A stretch of DNA of 64,000 nucleotides from Bicyclus anynana. Taxonomy: Eukaryota; Arthropoda; Insecta; Lepidoptera; Nymphalidae. Each line of letters begins with the position of its first letter. Position 1 is the first letter of the stretch. Positions 34,950-47,600 of the stretch are shown here, one piece after another. The DNA is taken from positions 6,059,418 through 6,123,417 of the forward strand of contig NC_069092.1 in assembly GCF_947172395.1 (NCBI RefSeq), given 5' to 3'. The translations under genes were made by a program, and so were the position numbers. Below the pieces are notes generated by a model. That model was not told the origin of the DNA. It saw nothing but the letters and a program-made list of their open reading frames with translations, and searched no databases.

Positions 34950-35210
34950 CTTCTATGGGCCAGATCTCTCTCCTTATTTGGAGTTTAGACCCACCGTGCT
35001 GCTCCAATGCAGACTGACGGGTGATAATGTTTAACTCTGTAACGATCACTATCACATATAGATGACTGGGCTTAATGAGTTATTCGTAACGTAGTAATGA
35101 ATTTTTTTTTGGATTTTTTTATTTGGAAGGCAGAAATGTTTAATATTTTAAACGTGACCTGGGACTCGAATCCAGGACCCCACGTTCGCACACGTAACTG
35201 ACTACTACTG
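34950..35210 (-). mobile_element. SINE family C with tRNA-like head
   Basis: On the minus strand the head carries a B-box-like GGATTCGAGTCCCAGG, preceded by GTGTGCGAACGTGGGGTC. The body carries TGCATTGGAGCAGCACGGTG and GGTCTAAACTCC. Copies are at 55485-55660 and, as fragments, at 18112, 26078 and 28571. Confidence 0.65.
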
Positions 35211-38200
35211 ATTATACTGATTACTTAGTCTTATATATTAATAATTATATCTTGTTGTTATGACTACCCGTTGGTACTTCGCATTAACTTAACTGTTTTA
35301 ACGCTTCGTTACTTATTGGATTTAATGAGGAATGGTAAATTTATTGGTATATAGTTCACGATAATACCTTAACAACTTGCCATTACTGCGGCCATAAAAA
35401 TAAAACTACATTTAAAATAGTTTCCAATAAACTGCAATTTTACGTTCAGTTAATTAACACAAAATAAAGTAATAAAAGCGAACGATTTAAAACGTAAAAT
35501 AAACAATACGGTATCGCGACATAGCACACCAGGGCGCATCCGGATTAATCCGGTGAAATCCGCCGCCGGGAGCCGGGTAAAGCCGACCAGGCCCGGTGCG
35601 ATACGGCCCGGCCTAGCGCTGCGGTGTTAATCCCTATTTTAAATTCTGATAAGAGCACCTGTATTATCTCGCACCCTAATTTATTTCGGTCGCACGTATT
35701 AGCTAGTTTTCATTTGATCATATATGATGTTTAAATGTTATTTCATAACACATTTGCCCGTAAAGTATCTGTTATTTCAACAATTTTAATATTGTAATGC
35801 ATCTTATTACGCACATGTGCTGTAATGTAAACTAAAATGCTCATGTGCTTAATCAACCGTTTAAAAACGACCGGTACTTTTTTAAACCTTAGCAAAAAGT
35901 TTTTATGTCAGAAAAGTGCTCAACATTTTATGAATAAAATTAACTTTGTGAGATAAAATATAGTAAATAAACATTTAATTATTTCATTTTAATAATTTTG
36001 TCAGTAAACGACAACAAAAAAATATCTGTAACAGAAACACAAAAATATTGATTTACTTTATTAGTAATACTGGCTGTTTTTGGTACATTTGCCTAATAAT
36101 TGTAATTTTATCTATTGAAGTTTTGACTGATTTTATAGATCGATGGTTAGGGTTATTATCTGTGGTAATTTTTCATAGATGTAGATTTTAAACTGCCTTT
36201 TTCTACCTAGTAATGCTTTTCGGGATGATGTTTTATGGAAATCATCACCTTAGTGATCTGTCATCTACAATACTAGCTTAATCTTCACTTATCATGACTC
36301 AGTTAGATGCGCCTGGACACTGATCTACATAAAAATATATACGTATTAAATAAAAATATAGGTAAAACTGTTTTTGTGCAAAAAGTATCAGAGTTAAGAA
36401 GATTTTGACTGTACAGAATAATAAAGAAACGTTTTAACGTAACTCTGATGTTTTATTTATTCCTTCACATGTCATATTAGTCTCAAAATTTGTATTTTAC
36501 AAACGGACGGTTTTTGGCGACTTTACCATATATGGATTAACATTTTTGAAAATAAATATGTAAGCAAGTGGTAACTCTTACCACTTTTATCTCGTATTGT
36601 GTATCCATGGCTGAAGTGATATAAGGTAAGTAGATTACCTACCTATTTTAAATGGTAGATACATTACTTCAGAACAACCTTCTTTGGGAACTGTAGCTGC
36701 CTAATACCCAGAGAGGGTACTTAACATTAAACATTTACATACGTATCTACCCGGGGCCATTAAACATCAAATTTAGGGATGGCGTATAATCCGGCGTGCA
36801 TAACGAGATCGAAAATGAAACATAAATCGGCCAGACGTACTTACGGCGATTAAACCCATTAACGGGCACGGGTCATCGGCGCCCAGGAGAGTCCCTGTCC
36901 AATCAACAACCCTTTTACTGCCAAAACAACCACCAGGTACCACGGACCCGGCGATCTATCAGGGTAACAGTGTAGTGGTAACGTTAGAGAGGTCGCGGGG
37001 CTCGCGTAAGGATGGTTGGTGCGTATCAGGATTCATGATCGGGCGCCCCTGCACGCCCCCACTCAGATATACGGTAACGATCGCACCACAATACCATAGA
37101 CAATAAATATGGCCCGTACGCGGCTACATATGCCGGAGGCGCGTACAGCCAGCCAGCACAGTATTCGTATTGTTTATGCCACATTAAATTGTTAGAATGT
37201 TGCCCGGTTATTGCCGAAAGCGTATTTGGTTCGCGTATCGTTATGTAAGTTACGTATCCGTGGGCGTAAATTGTTTCGCCCTAACGTTTACTGCTATTCC
37301 TTGTTAGTTTTCATGTGTTTTATATAATTTGATTGTGGCTCGTTATGGTATTATTGTGTGTTACGTTGAAGGTAAAGTACCCATAACTCACACGAAAAAA
37401 CGCGATTGTTTTTATCGCAATAAAAGCCTTCTCTATATTTTTATATGTCGCCATTATCGCTAGAGTTGGGCGGGAAAGTAAGGATACGTTAGGTCTAACT
37501 ATATTTCCATTAAAAGGTATTCAAGCTACTCACAGAAGCAACAAGGATGTGCGAGGCGACTGTGCAAAATAGAACGCAAGAAGTAGCTACGAGTATAAAG
37601 TCTACTTGTATCTAAGGTTTTGTGAGATAGCTAACTTTGATAAGATACAATGTATGCATACCTACATTGTATTTTAGATGAAAATATGTGCCAAAAACAA
37701 AAATAATCGGTAGGAACAAGATTAGGTACTAATCTCACAACTCAAGCTTTAGAAATGCTTGATTTGCTTTTAAATTTAGCTTGTTTTGAACATTACAATG
37801 TTTTATTCAGAAACATTATAATCTATCGGTTTTAATTTAATAGACAGCCAGTACATTAGGAGTGTTGCGTGACCACAGACCATAAATCGTAGACAAGGAT
37901 TTTTACTGACCCATAAAACTAACTTAATTATGTTTATGCTGAAACACGAATAACTCAATCAAAATTTCATTTTGATTGCGTTTTATGTTTTTTTTTTCTA
38001 AATTGTGTTTGCTTATCAATGCATTATCTTTCACTATTCTCCCAAAATTAAATTATTGTAAATTAATGATGATCTATGTTGATACGTTCAAACACACAGG
38101 TTCAATATAATTGGGTTGGTCAGGATCTGATTACCAAAATTTACCAAAATTGACTGGCTTCGACCATGGATCTACCGGCAAAAGAGTGCCAACTGGACAA

Positions 38201-39008
38201 CTTAACTAGGGAAATTAGAATTTTATAGATTTAAGTTGAATGAAAAATCAGCTTTTATGTATGGTAATGGTGGGTATAATACATTTAACACGGTGAGATA
38301 ATTTAAAAAAATACTTAATTGTGTATAAAAATACAATTAAAATTTATATTTAAACGTAAGCTATACTTTTTGTTTTACAAGAAGAGTAAATTTAAAGAAT
38401 CAAATCAAGACAGTGAAGTACCTAAGTAAGTAGGTGTAGGTAAGTAGACACGTGGTAAAGAAAACAAAATATATAATGTGTATACAACAAACAAATACAC
38501 ATTCGACCAAAACATGTTGTAAGAAAAACATTTTCCCATTGCCTCAAAGTAGCTGCGGTACGCAAGTGACTGTATGCCTTATTTCAATAACAATGTCACT
38601 CCGTAGGGACTACATCTTACAAAAATATTTTCCTTTATGGGAATAGTGTTAAGCTACAAGGTAAATAATATCTAATGCTTGTATAGTATAGACCGGTCAA
38701 ATTAGACTGAAAAATTTAAAAAAGTTACATAAATTCCCAACAAGCTGAAAATCAGTACGATTGTTTAAAATTTGAAAGTTTCCCATATTTCTCTTGTATG
38801 GATTTTTTTTTATTGAAGGTCAAAGGTCAAAAAATAAGTTTTTTGCAACCTTCAGCAGAATTTGGCGCAAGCAAGCCAAATTCTCTGAGGAAATTTATGT
38901 AACTTCGAATGTCTAAAATGAATGGGCTAGTATTAGATATCCTCTGTTGAAATTTCGGTTGATTGATGAAACCAGTCAGAGGTAATTGTGGCACTATAAA
39001 TACATACA
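35211..39008. other. Noncoding DNA with islands 35510-35720 and 36760-37290
   Basis: Both islands are conspicuously GC-balanced and free of the window's repeat families. The first contains TAATCC-type homeodomain sites (see 35540). The second is the longest such block (~530 bp), with varied motifs including TGTTTATGCCACATTAAA. The rest is AT-rich. The frames 38452-38646 and 38827-39009 (-) are not supported. Confidence 0.35.
35540..35633. promoter_or_regulatory. Candidate K50-homeodomain site cluster
   Basis: CCGGATTAATCCGG (35540-35553) is a perfect palindrome made of two head-to-head GGATTA sites, the target of Bicoid/Otx/Pitx-type homeodomains. A further TTAATCC lies at 35627-35633. The motif is seen directly; the function is inference from motif and island composition. 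Confidence 0.35.
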
Positions 39009-39404
39009 TCCTCCTAATATTATAAACGCGAAAGTTTATATGAATGGTTGCTGATATTTAACTCCGCAACTACTGAACCGGTTAGTCTGAAATTTAAAAT
39101 GGAGATAGGTTGGATTATCCTGGAAATATACAACAAGAATTTGTGATAAAAAGATTTTTACTATACCTACCTACTAATATTATAAACGCGAAAGTTTGTA
39201 TGAATGTTTGGATGTAGGTATGTTTGGATGTTTGTTACTTTTTAACGTTGCAACTACAGAACCGATTTGGCTGAAATTTAAAGTAGAGATAGAATATAGT
39301 CTCGATTCACACATAGGCTACTTTTATCCTGAAAAATTCCATGGATCCCAAGGGATTTGTGAAAAAGTAAATTCCACGCGGACGAAGTCGCGAGCGTCCG
39401 CTAG
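39009..39404 (+). mobile_element. Helitron-like element with two nested 5' ends
   Basis: It starts A|TCCTCCTAATATTATAAACG and repeats the same 5' module at ~39172 (CTACTAATATTATAAACGCG). It ends GCGGACGAAGTCGCGAGCG then TCCGCTAG|T. A TTTGGATGTAGGTATGTTTG run lies near the inner 5' end. The repeated module points to insertion of one copy in another or to recombination. Confidence 0.8.
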
Positions 39405-40199
39405 TACTTAAATAAAAAAGACCGACTTGACTGTCGCAATAAAACACAATTTATCTTACAAATATTTTAATGCAAATTCCTAGTCAATCTTTCGTAATTA
39501 TAATGTTAAAGACTTTTAATACTTATTCAAATAACTTAAGATAGGAGGTCTCTATCAAGGGACTGAACAAATTAACGGACTTGGTTACTATTACATGGAT
39601 CTCACAACTTTTTACGGTAGAAGAACTGAGTTGCGAGACTTGCTTTTTTCCAAGTTTTGTTTTAGATGTCATTTCATTTTCATGAGTTATTATTATACTT
39701 ACTACTTAAATAAAAAAAAATATATTCATGGAAATCTTTCAGGGTTTAGCTATGGATATTACCAATTCAGACATTCTAGCAAAGATTCCTACGTAAATTT
39801 AGTCCGATATCTTATCTAGCAATGTATGGACCAGTAGTTGTCCGACGGCAGTGTTACGGAAGGCTATGAAAATAAAACATACTTCAACAAGCGCATAAAC
39901 GTCAAAGGGAACGCCTACTTGGAATAATTTTCGCTCCAATATCCAAAGTACATTCCCATGCATAATGTTACGAAGAATATGGAATTTATGGTAACAAGTT
40001 CATATGGGAAACTTGTGAAATCGAAAGCGTTGATGTTGACTGAAAACGTTTATGTGAGGGAAAAGTTGCTGCTCGTAATATTGTCTACATAAGCACGGAA
40101 AACATAACTATATGTGATTCTTTAATATTAGTAATATATCTCAAGCAAGCTAGTCCAATGCTTTAACGTTTATTGAGTTGACTAAAATTACTAGCCTAG
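39405..40199. other. AT-rich noncoding DNA
   Basis: The frame 39595-39819 is AT-driven with no domain. 39840-40080 is of balanced composition but unassigned. Confidence 0.4.
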
Positions 40200-40338
40200 G
40201 TTTTTTTTTTATTTTTTACAAGTTAGTCCTTGACTACAATCTCACCTGATGTTAAATGATGATGCAATCTAAGGCTAATTGTTAGGAGGAGGATGAAAAT
40301 CCACACCCCTTTCGGTTTCTACACGACATCGTACCTAA
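40200..40338 (-). mobile_element. SINE family A, truncated
   Basis: The T-run, then ACAAGTTAGTCCTTGACTAC, CTCACCTGATG and TTAGGAGGAGGATGAAAATC, down to CTACACGACATCGTACC. The head is missing. Confidence 0.8.
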
Positions 40339-40839
40339 CCTAGGTTTAATCTTTACTAGTTGCACAATTCTAGTCCTCCATTCCTTAGATAGGTTAAAAG
40401 TTTATATTATAGGTTACATAAGTCCAAATTGGTGATATCCAAGAAACTAACTGTTGCTTACGTATTACGATGTATTGTATTGAATAACAAAAAGTGGCGA
40501 AGAATATCGAAAAGCGAAAATTTATAAAAATATAACTACTCTATAAAAATAATTAAAAAGTTAACTATAAATCTATAGACGTATCTATAAAATCTTCTGC
40601 TTTCTTAAATTGATACACGTAACGCCATCTGTGCCGAGTATATAGTCAACTTTGGCATCTTTGGCACCTTCTGAACGTACAGATATGTGATTACTCGTAA
40701 GTACTCGTATAATGTAATTTGCTTTCAGATTTATTTTATACCAATTTAATAATTATAATATAAAATATATTAGGCCTATGCCCGAAAATGGACGCTTCAA
40801 TAAGAAAATAGAATATTCACATGCTAATAATCGTAACTC

Positions 40840-41150
40840 GTACTAAAAAATGTTGATTTATTAATTGTAATAGGTATTGTTATATTACTAATTGTATAAT
40901 TCATTGTAATTTGTATTGTTTATTGTATTTGTTATTATATTGTATAAATATAATAATTGTAAACTATTAAATTAATATTGTACCAATAATACATTAAAAA
41001 CAAAAAAATATTATGACTACATTAACATTAGATAAAATTAGATTGTATATTGACAAAAAAATTTATTAATAAATGTATAATTGATTGTAATTTATATTGT
41101 TTATTGTATCTGTTATTGAAATAAAGGCTATTATTATTATTATTATTCAT
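40840..41150 (+). repeat. AT-rich repeat with internal direct duplication and (TTA)n tail
   Basis: A ~50-bp segment (TTGTATAATTCATTGTAAT, then TTGTATTGTTTATTGTAT) recurs ~180 bp later (near 41072-41120). The block ends AATAAAGGC then (TTA)n, like the polyadenylation end and microsatellite tail of a LINE 3' UTR. Confidence 0.5.
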
Positions 41151-41544
41151 ATTCACATAAAATATAAAACAGATTTAATTAAACATATCTACTTTTTGTT
41201 AACGTACGTACTTTTACGGTTCTAACAATTAAGTACGAGTATGTGATTGGTTTCTAAAAACCACGTAGGTACCAGAGGTAAACTTTTGCAAGTATGTTTA
41301 TACACAGCTATAAGATTTACAAGCCGTTGTATTTCAAATAAATTCAGAGGAAAAAATGTAAAATAAAATACTCTTTACTACTATATCCACGTTTTACCGT
41401 CCATCGGCGACCGTGCGTGAAACGGCCAGCCGCTCCATTAAACGCAAACATACCCTGTGTTTGATACACTACCGCTATTGGGGAAATTGTGTTTTAGAAT
41501 ATAGAGCTGCTATGACTTGGTGAAGGTATACTATATATATCGGG

Positions 41545-41790
41545 TGGGTTTTCATCCCTATCCCTAGGACTCGTACAAAACTTTATGCGTCTTCTTTTCT
41601 CTTACGCACGGCTAGGGTTTGGATTACCCTTCCCAAGACTGTGTTTCTTAATTCATAACTTGGGTGTATTTAAAACAAGAGTGATTCTGCACTTTCTAGG
41701 CAAGCGTGTCCCATCTTAGACTGAATCTTAACTTACCATCAGGTTACATCATGGTCAAACGCGAGCTTATTTGCATAAAAACAATACAAA
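41545..41790 (+). mobile_element. Jockey/CR1-like LINE, C-terminal ORF remnant and 3' tail
   Basis: The conceptual translation reads SFLLRTARVWITLPKTVF (41590-41650) and, after a frameshift, NLGVFKTRV...FLGKRVPS then a stop (to ~41719). This is the C-terminal end typical of a LINE reverse transcriptase ORF in insects. The tail CTTACCATCAGGTTACATCA resembles the SINE family A tail, as expected if the SINE uses this LINE's 3' end for mobilisation. The copy is 5'-truncated and frame-disrupted. Confidence 0.7.
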
Positions 41791-42965
41791 TGAAATCTAG
41801 AAAGGTAGAGAAAGATATTTTTTGAAATTTCAATCAACTTCTAGGCGATTTATCCAAGTGAAGTTCCAAATGGTTCCTATAGACTTCCGATATGCTAAAT
41901 TTGAAATTTTTATTTAAACTTTCAAAAAATAAATAACGCAAGTCAGAATGAAGAATAACAAAGAGGGTTTTATTCCTTAAACAGCCACAATATTATTATT
42001 TAGTTTGTAAAATTTCGTATTTGATAATTTTAAGTTCTAATATCACCCTAGAGTGAACATAAAGTTGAAAATTAAAATGCCTACATCAAAATATCAACAT
42101 CATTAAACAACAAAATTTGTTTACAATGACGGTTTCGAAATATTAAAGCCTAAATTCTTTATTTTAAAAACGAACCAGGTATAAAAAGGTTGGTAACTAA
42201 ACTTCGATATAAGTGCGTTAGTCATCATAAAATAACAATTAATAAGTAGTTATAAACAAAACTGTGCCTATTCATCGTGTTAATAAAAAAAGAGGATTAA
42301 CAGACCTTCATTAAAAAGAGTAGGTGCCTACACATCTACATAATTACAGGTGTGTAAGTAAAAAAAACATACATACAGCCGAACGTAGAACCTAATTCTT
42401 TTTGGAAGTTGGTTAAAAACAGGTACACAAGACCTATTGCCAAAGAAAGTACTGCAAAGTTAAGGTCAATCTTGGACTACGAAATGTTCCACAAATGAAT
42501 AAACTATGAGTATTCAATGTTATATTCAAATCAGTTATGTTTATAATATGTATCCACTCATGCCTAATATTCAATATACATACATACAAGTTCAAAATGG
42601 AAATTATCGCTTCATACGGGCTAGTCACGAGGGAAATTTAACAGCTTCTGCCCATATTTGCATGGCCGCCGCTGACCCTTCTGACGGTATAATGCTCACT
42701 CGGATGATATTTGCATCTAATTGTAATCCATTGTTATTTCATGGGAATAGCCAAGGGGCAGTGATACTCGTAAATTTGATTATACCTATTATATGGACCA
42801 TATCAAATGTGTCCGTATGTAGTTGTTTGGGTGGTAGATGAAAATGTTATATGGTAAATTTTTAAGCGCTACGATTATTACTATGTAGTTTTCCATTACA
42901 CATACTCTTTTGAAGTGTTAGGAAGACATTAAGTCAGTTGGTAGTGACTACAGGCGAAATATGCC
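41791..42965. other. Noncoding DNA, unassigned
   Basis: Nothing is firmly recognised. TTTTTGGAAGTTGGTTAAAA near 42399-42418 is a lone end of the TTTAACCGACTTC family. The 111-codon frame at 42506-42841 and its opposite-strand partner show no family resemblance. Confidence 0.4.
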
Positions 42966-43114
42966 GAATGGAGGGTGGTGGGAGGCTTCGGCCGTGGCTA
43001 GTTACCACCCTACCGGCAAAGACTAGAAGCCGAAAGGGATGTGAATTTTCATCCTCCTCCTAACAAGTTAGCCCGCTTCCATCTTACACTGCATCATCAC
43101 TTACCATCAGGTAT
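42966..43114 (+). mobile_element. SINE family A, body fragment
   Basis: GGTGGGAGGCTTCGGCCGTG, GCTAGTTACCACCCTACCGG and TTCATCCTCCTCCTAACAAG to CACTTACCATCAGGTA. Both the head and the A-tail are missing. Confidence 0.8.
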
Positions 43115-44467
43115 TCCTAAGGTATACCTAGTTAAGTTTTAATAGGATTATGTAGAATAAGTACCTATTAAAAGTTGTCTATTTATTTTACTGCTTTTCC
43201 AAGTGATGTGTGAAAAATCTACTTGATTATTTTTAGATAGATTTACCTACATTGCGCATTTCACTTATTGTGGAAGTATTTAGGTAGATCGTAATTGTGA
43301 AATTGAATTCTCTCACAGTAAAATTATAATTATATTCGCCGTAAAGGCCGTGTCGGCGATCTCGACGAACGGGCAAAATGTGTAACTTCCGTTTTCCGCG
43401 GCATTGGGCACAATTTGAAATATTTTACTGCTCTTGTAACGACTTGATGGCACTGCCGAGGGCCACTTATATATCTCTTTTATCTTTTGTTGGCCCTCGC
43501 CCCTTTGCCCTCTGCCGGATAAAAGTTCGAGAGCTTTTTTTAGCGAGTTATAGTTGAGTAGATTACAGTCGAATTTGTTTGGATGGGATTGTTTTTTTAA
43601 TCGCTTGTGGAAATTAAGCCACAATGTTAAGACCGTTTTCCCTTTTTTGAAGAAAGAAAAGTCTTTTTAAAGCTTACGTTTAATACCACAGTTGTTTATA
43701 TTTGCAAAGGACAGCATCTAGAAAAGTTACGCCCTTATAAAACGAAACAATTTAATTAATAAACATACTTTTATTGAAATTTATTTTACTCTATATTGCA
43801 TAATGATTCTTGTAATAAGTATATCCTTATAGAGGTATTTCAATGTACTTCTATTTCTAAATACACACACCGACTTTCATGAAACATTCATTACAGACAG
43901 CGAGATATTCTATTTTGACCTTTGATTCGAGAAATACGACATACAATTAGTTCTAAAACGAATGGGTCGGCGGAGCAGAAAATATCCTCCGAGATTCTAG
44001 CCATGGCATCTTAATTTAAAGACACTTTCGTAAACAACGAGTACAGGGTCACAAATCCCGACGATCGGCTTCTTAAATCAAGACACTATCTCGGTTGCAA
44101 TCTGCGGGATTTATTGCGAGTTTCTCGTTTTATTACACTTGAAACAAGGACTTGGTACATGGCGTGCTTTGTTTTGGCACGCTTTAATGACATTATTATT
44201 ACTTTGATATCAAAATTTAAAGTAGATACCAACTCAAAGTGTTAAGATTTATGGATTAAGATTCATTTCTAATAAGAAACGAGGTTACATACACAATGAA
44301 AATCTTACTGAGCTGATCTTATTTAATTTGAGAAACATGACACCCTGTTCATTCATCCAGTCAGTGGATTATTATGAAACAATGTTTTGTAACCTAATCG
44401 TAGTGACATGTAGAGGCACTATATGCATAAGTACCTACCACATACTACTAAATGTATAACTTCAGTC
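43115..44467. other. Noncoding DNA; islands 43320-43630 and 43880-44130
   Basis: Both are of balanced composition. The first coincides with a 103-codon minus-strand frame (43313-43624) without a recognisable domain. Either a lineage-specific exon or conserved noncoding DNA could explain the openness; no evidence decides. Confidence 0.3.
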
Positions 44468-44635
44468 GGGGGCGTACTTAAGCTTGCAGAACAGGGTATG
44501 CACTAGTAGGACAATGTAAACAAACTGGGAAAATGTGCACTGGATAAGCATTACCGAATCATTTGGTACAGTATGCAGTGCTTTAATGAATGTATGAAGT
44601 ACAGGTGCACTGCATTCAGGTATTTTTTGGAAAAC
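44468..44635. repeat. Dispersed repeat D, copy 2
   Basis: CAGGGTATGCACTAG, CACTGGATAAGCATTACC and AATGTATGAAGTACAGGTGC follow the order seen at 17317-17450. Family unknown. Confidence 0.55.
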
Positions 44636-47600
44636 CGATGTCCGATGGTAGGTAGATTTTCTCTAAAGCTAAAAGTATCATAAAGGCGTGATTCGTTGAA
44701 GAACGCAGGAAAGTATTGTTGAATCTAGTGGTGAAAATGACATTTTTCTACATTTTTTATTATTTTAAGGGAGACGTAAAACATGAAGTCATATACAAAA
44801 GCTAAATAACATCTAGACTTCAATCTTCGTTTTAAATTAAAATTTACAATCTTGTAAAATATCCTGCTGCATAAGATCTTTGTACTTGTAACTAGTTTGT
44901 AATGTTATCCGTACTTTATTGCTGATATATTCATTACCCATTCGTCTTTCCCATCGGATTACAACTTATAAATATAAATAACTTCACAAAAGGTACCCTA
45001 GCTGTGGACCGCATAACTTATGACAAACAAAGCTATAATTCAGGCAAAAAATGCTTATACTTATATAATGCGAGCCTTTTTCATTTTTTGGTAACGTCTT
45101 GATTAAGTGGACCACCTGCCTGGGCCCGCTTCTGAGGGACTCAATAAATAAAGGTGGAAAAAAATATTAATGGCCACATAAAGTATCTGCTGAAACTCAA
45201 GTATGGGATATGGTCGTTTATGTTGTAAATGAAAAGGGGTTGTGTACTTTGTTTTTGCCGATACAATTTTACCATGCCAAATTGTTTGGAAATTCTTTAA
45301 ATAAAAAAAACGTTTCTACCTAGAAGTGTCAATCATTTACTTTTAAAGTTAGGTAATAATATATTTTTAAAGTTATTAAACTTAACTAAATAAATAAGTA
45401 TAAAAGATATTACTAAAATTTCAGGTTCATCAGCTTACCGGATGAGGTAAATTTACCTAATATTTTTTTTTCTAACTCAATCAATCAATCAATTTATTTA
45501 TTTGCACATGCATTATATATACGGTGGTCGGTAGATGAAGATGGTAAATGTATCTTGTCAATTTGGAATGCAAATTATTTATTAAGTATTTAATGATTCA
45601 AATGACAATTTCACCATTTAAAATTTACATCTTTACAATAATTTTATAAGTAAACATTTTATAATTATATTACTAAAATTGATGTTATTAGTACCTATTT
45701 GATACCTACTTAAAAAGTAAGTAAAGTACCTTTTTTACTTTATTGATGTAAAAAAGTAAGTAAAAAGTTAAATTATGTGAAATGTGATGGTTTCTTTTCT
45801 TTCCAAATTAGAAAGAAAAGGAGAAAAATAAGCCACCCCGAAAAAATATAAAATTCATAAACATTAAGATACACTTTTAAAAGTTCTCGTCCCCTTTGTT
45901 ATTTGTCGGTTATTATAAAGAAAGCATTAATAATGATTGTGCAAAATTGCATTTCACGCGTACAAAAAGCAGTCCTTTTTGCGCATCCGCATTGTGGTCG
46001 AAATTAAATGACTCCAAAATTCTTTTGTGCACCACTCCAGGTAAATAACACGGGAACGATCCAAAATGGCTTCCCCGTCGCCAACAAATCATCCTAGACA
46101 CATTCTGCACATCTAATCGCAAATTTATTGTTCCGAGGCTTGCAGTCGTAAGAACTAACTACGTACAAAGTATTATTACACACAGATATATTATATTCGT
46201 ATATTAAATTACCGAGGTCATTCATCGAAGCAGTGTGAGTGCTTTTATAGTTGCCCTGAGTGGTAATGAAGCAGTTTCCCTGCCGCATAATGGCTTTGAA
46301 TGTCGCTGTAAATTGATTTTTATATTTTGTTTGACACAAATGATTGACATGGGAGAGCTTACGTGGGGAATACGATGCATTTACGATGTGAGCGACATTT
46401 GAGGTGATAAATTTATCTGTTGTGGAATATTTGGGCAATTTTATGACTCATTTGGTGGTGTTGAGTATTCGGTGAGTTGTTGAGGTGTATCGAGTTTCGA
46501 GAGTCTTTATTTTTATCGCCGGAGTTAAAGCAATTATGATGTTTAGTTGAGGTGTTCTATTGGATTATACGAGTATATCATATAGGTACCAGTGGCGAAG
46601 AGTCCAAGCAAACCGATTCCCGCCGGGTTAACTTTTAAAAATCCGTGCATATTAATTGTTGTGACGAATATGAATATGTATGGATATATGAGACATGGAG
46701 TTTTTAACACGCTGTACGAATTTTCTTTTCTTTGGGATGGCTTACCTTCACCTAAATTCCATCCTTCGCCACTGGTAGGTACTACTGGTTAATGAATTAA
46801 TTTTAAGGTAACAACATGTGTAGTGTAGGATGCATTCCAGTTCGATAATCATGTTACCATGAGAAGGTAGTGGAAAGTGGTTAGTGGACTCCCTATATTC
46901 GCAGCGGTACGAAAAATGTCAAGCTTTAACCGTGTCTAAGTATCTAATTAATTAAATATCTACCTATTTAATCACTGAAGTATTTGCATGAAAGCTTTTA
47001 AAAACAAAATATAGGTATGCTTAAATTATGCATAACAAAATATTTATTTCATTTCACCGTAATTATTGTGTCTGCTACAAGTATTTAACAAATGAGTTCT
47101 TAACAGTTTTAAAGGTAATATTTTGTTTAGATTCGGAAGTGTGCCATAAAATATTTAATTTTGTTTTGAGTAATAAGAAAATCAATTGAGGCGATAATAG
47201 ATTATTGTAATTTATGTCTATGAATTCATACAATATTTAGGCTATTATCAAAATGTTCAACGTGTGAGAAGTTTGAGATAAAATCAAAGTAAAAAGTTCT
47301 ACGCAGCGCCGTAGCATTACGAAAAACGCAGCGTCCTCGGCGAAGGCTTCGCAGGAACAACATCAGTCTTACCCGAAGCCCCGCCCACCGCCAAAGCCTT
47401 CCTCCCATTGGCGCACATTGCCACGCCTACAACCACCTACAATTATATTTATAATGCACACGTTCAAATAATTTACATTCAAGCTGAATTTGCGACCAGT
47501 ATGGGTAATTGAAAATTTGTTGTATTGACCCCCGACGGCCTATGGCGCGGATTAATTTAATTAACTACCAATGTGTTTGCGATTTTAATTCGTTATTTCA

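Noticed and set aside
42506..42841. 111-codon open frame as a host gene
   Set aside because: No domain, a large opposite-strand frame overlaps it, and no splice or promoter context is apparent.
43313..43624. 103-codon minus-strand frame as an exon
   Set aside because: Could be a lineage-specific exon, but there is no family resemblance or clear splice context, so it is described only as an island.
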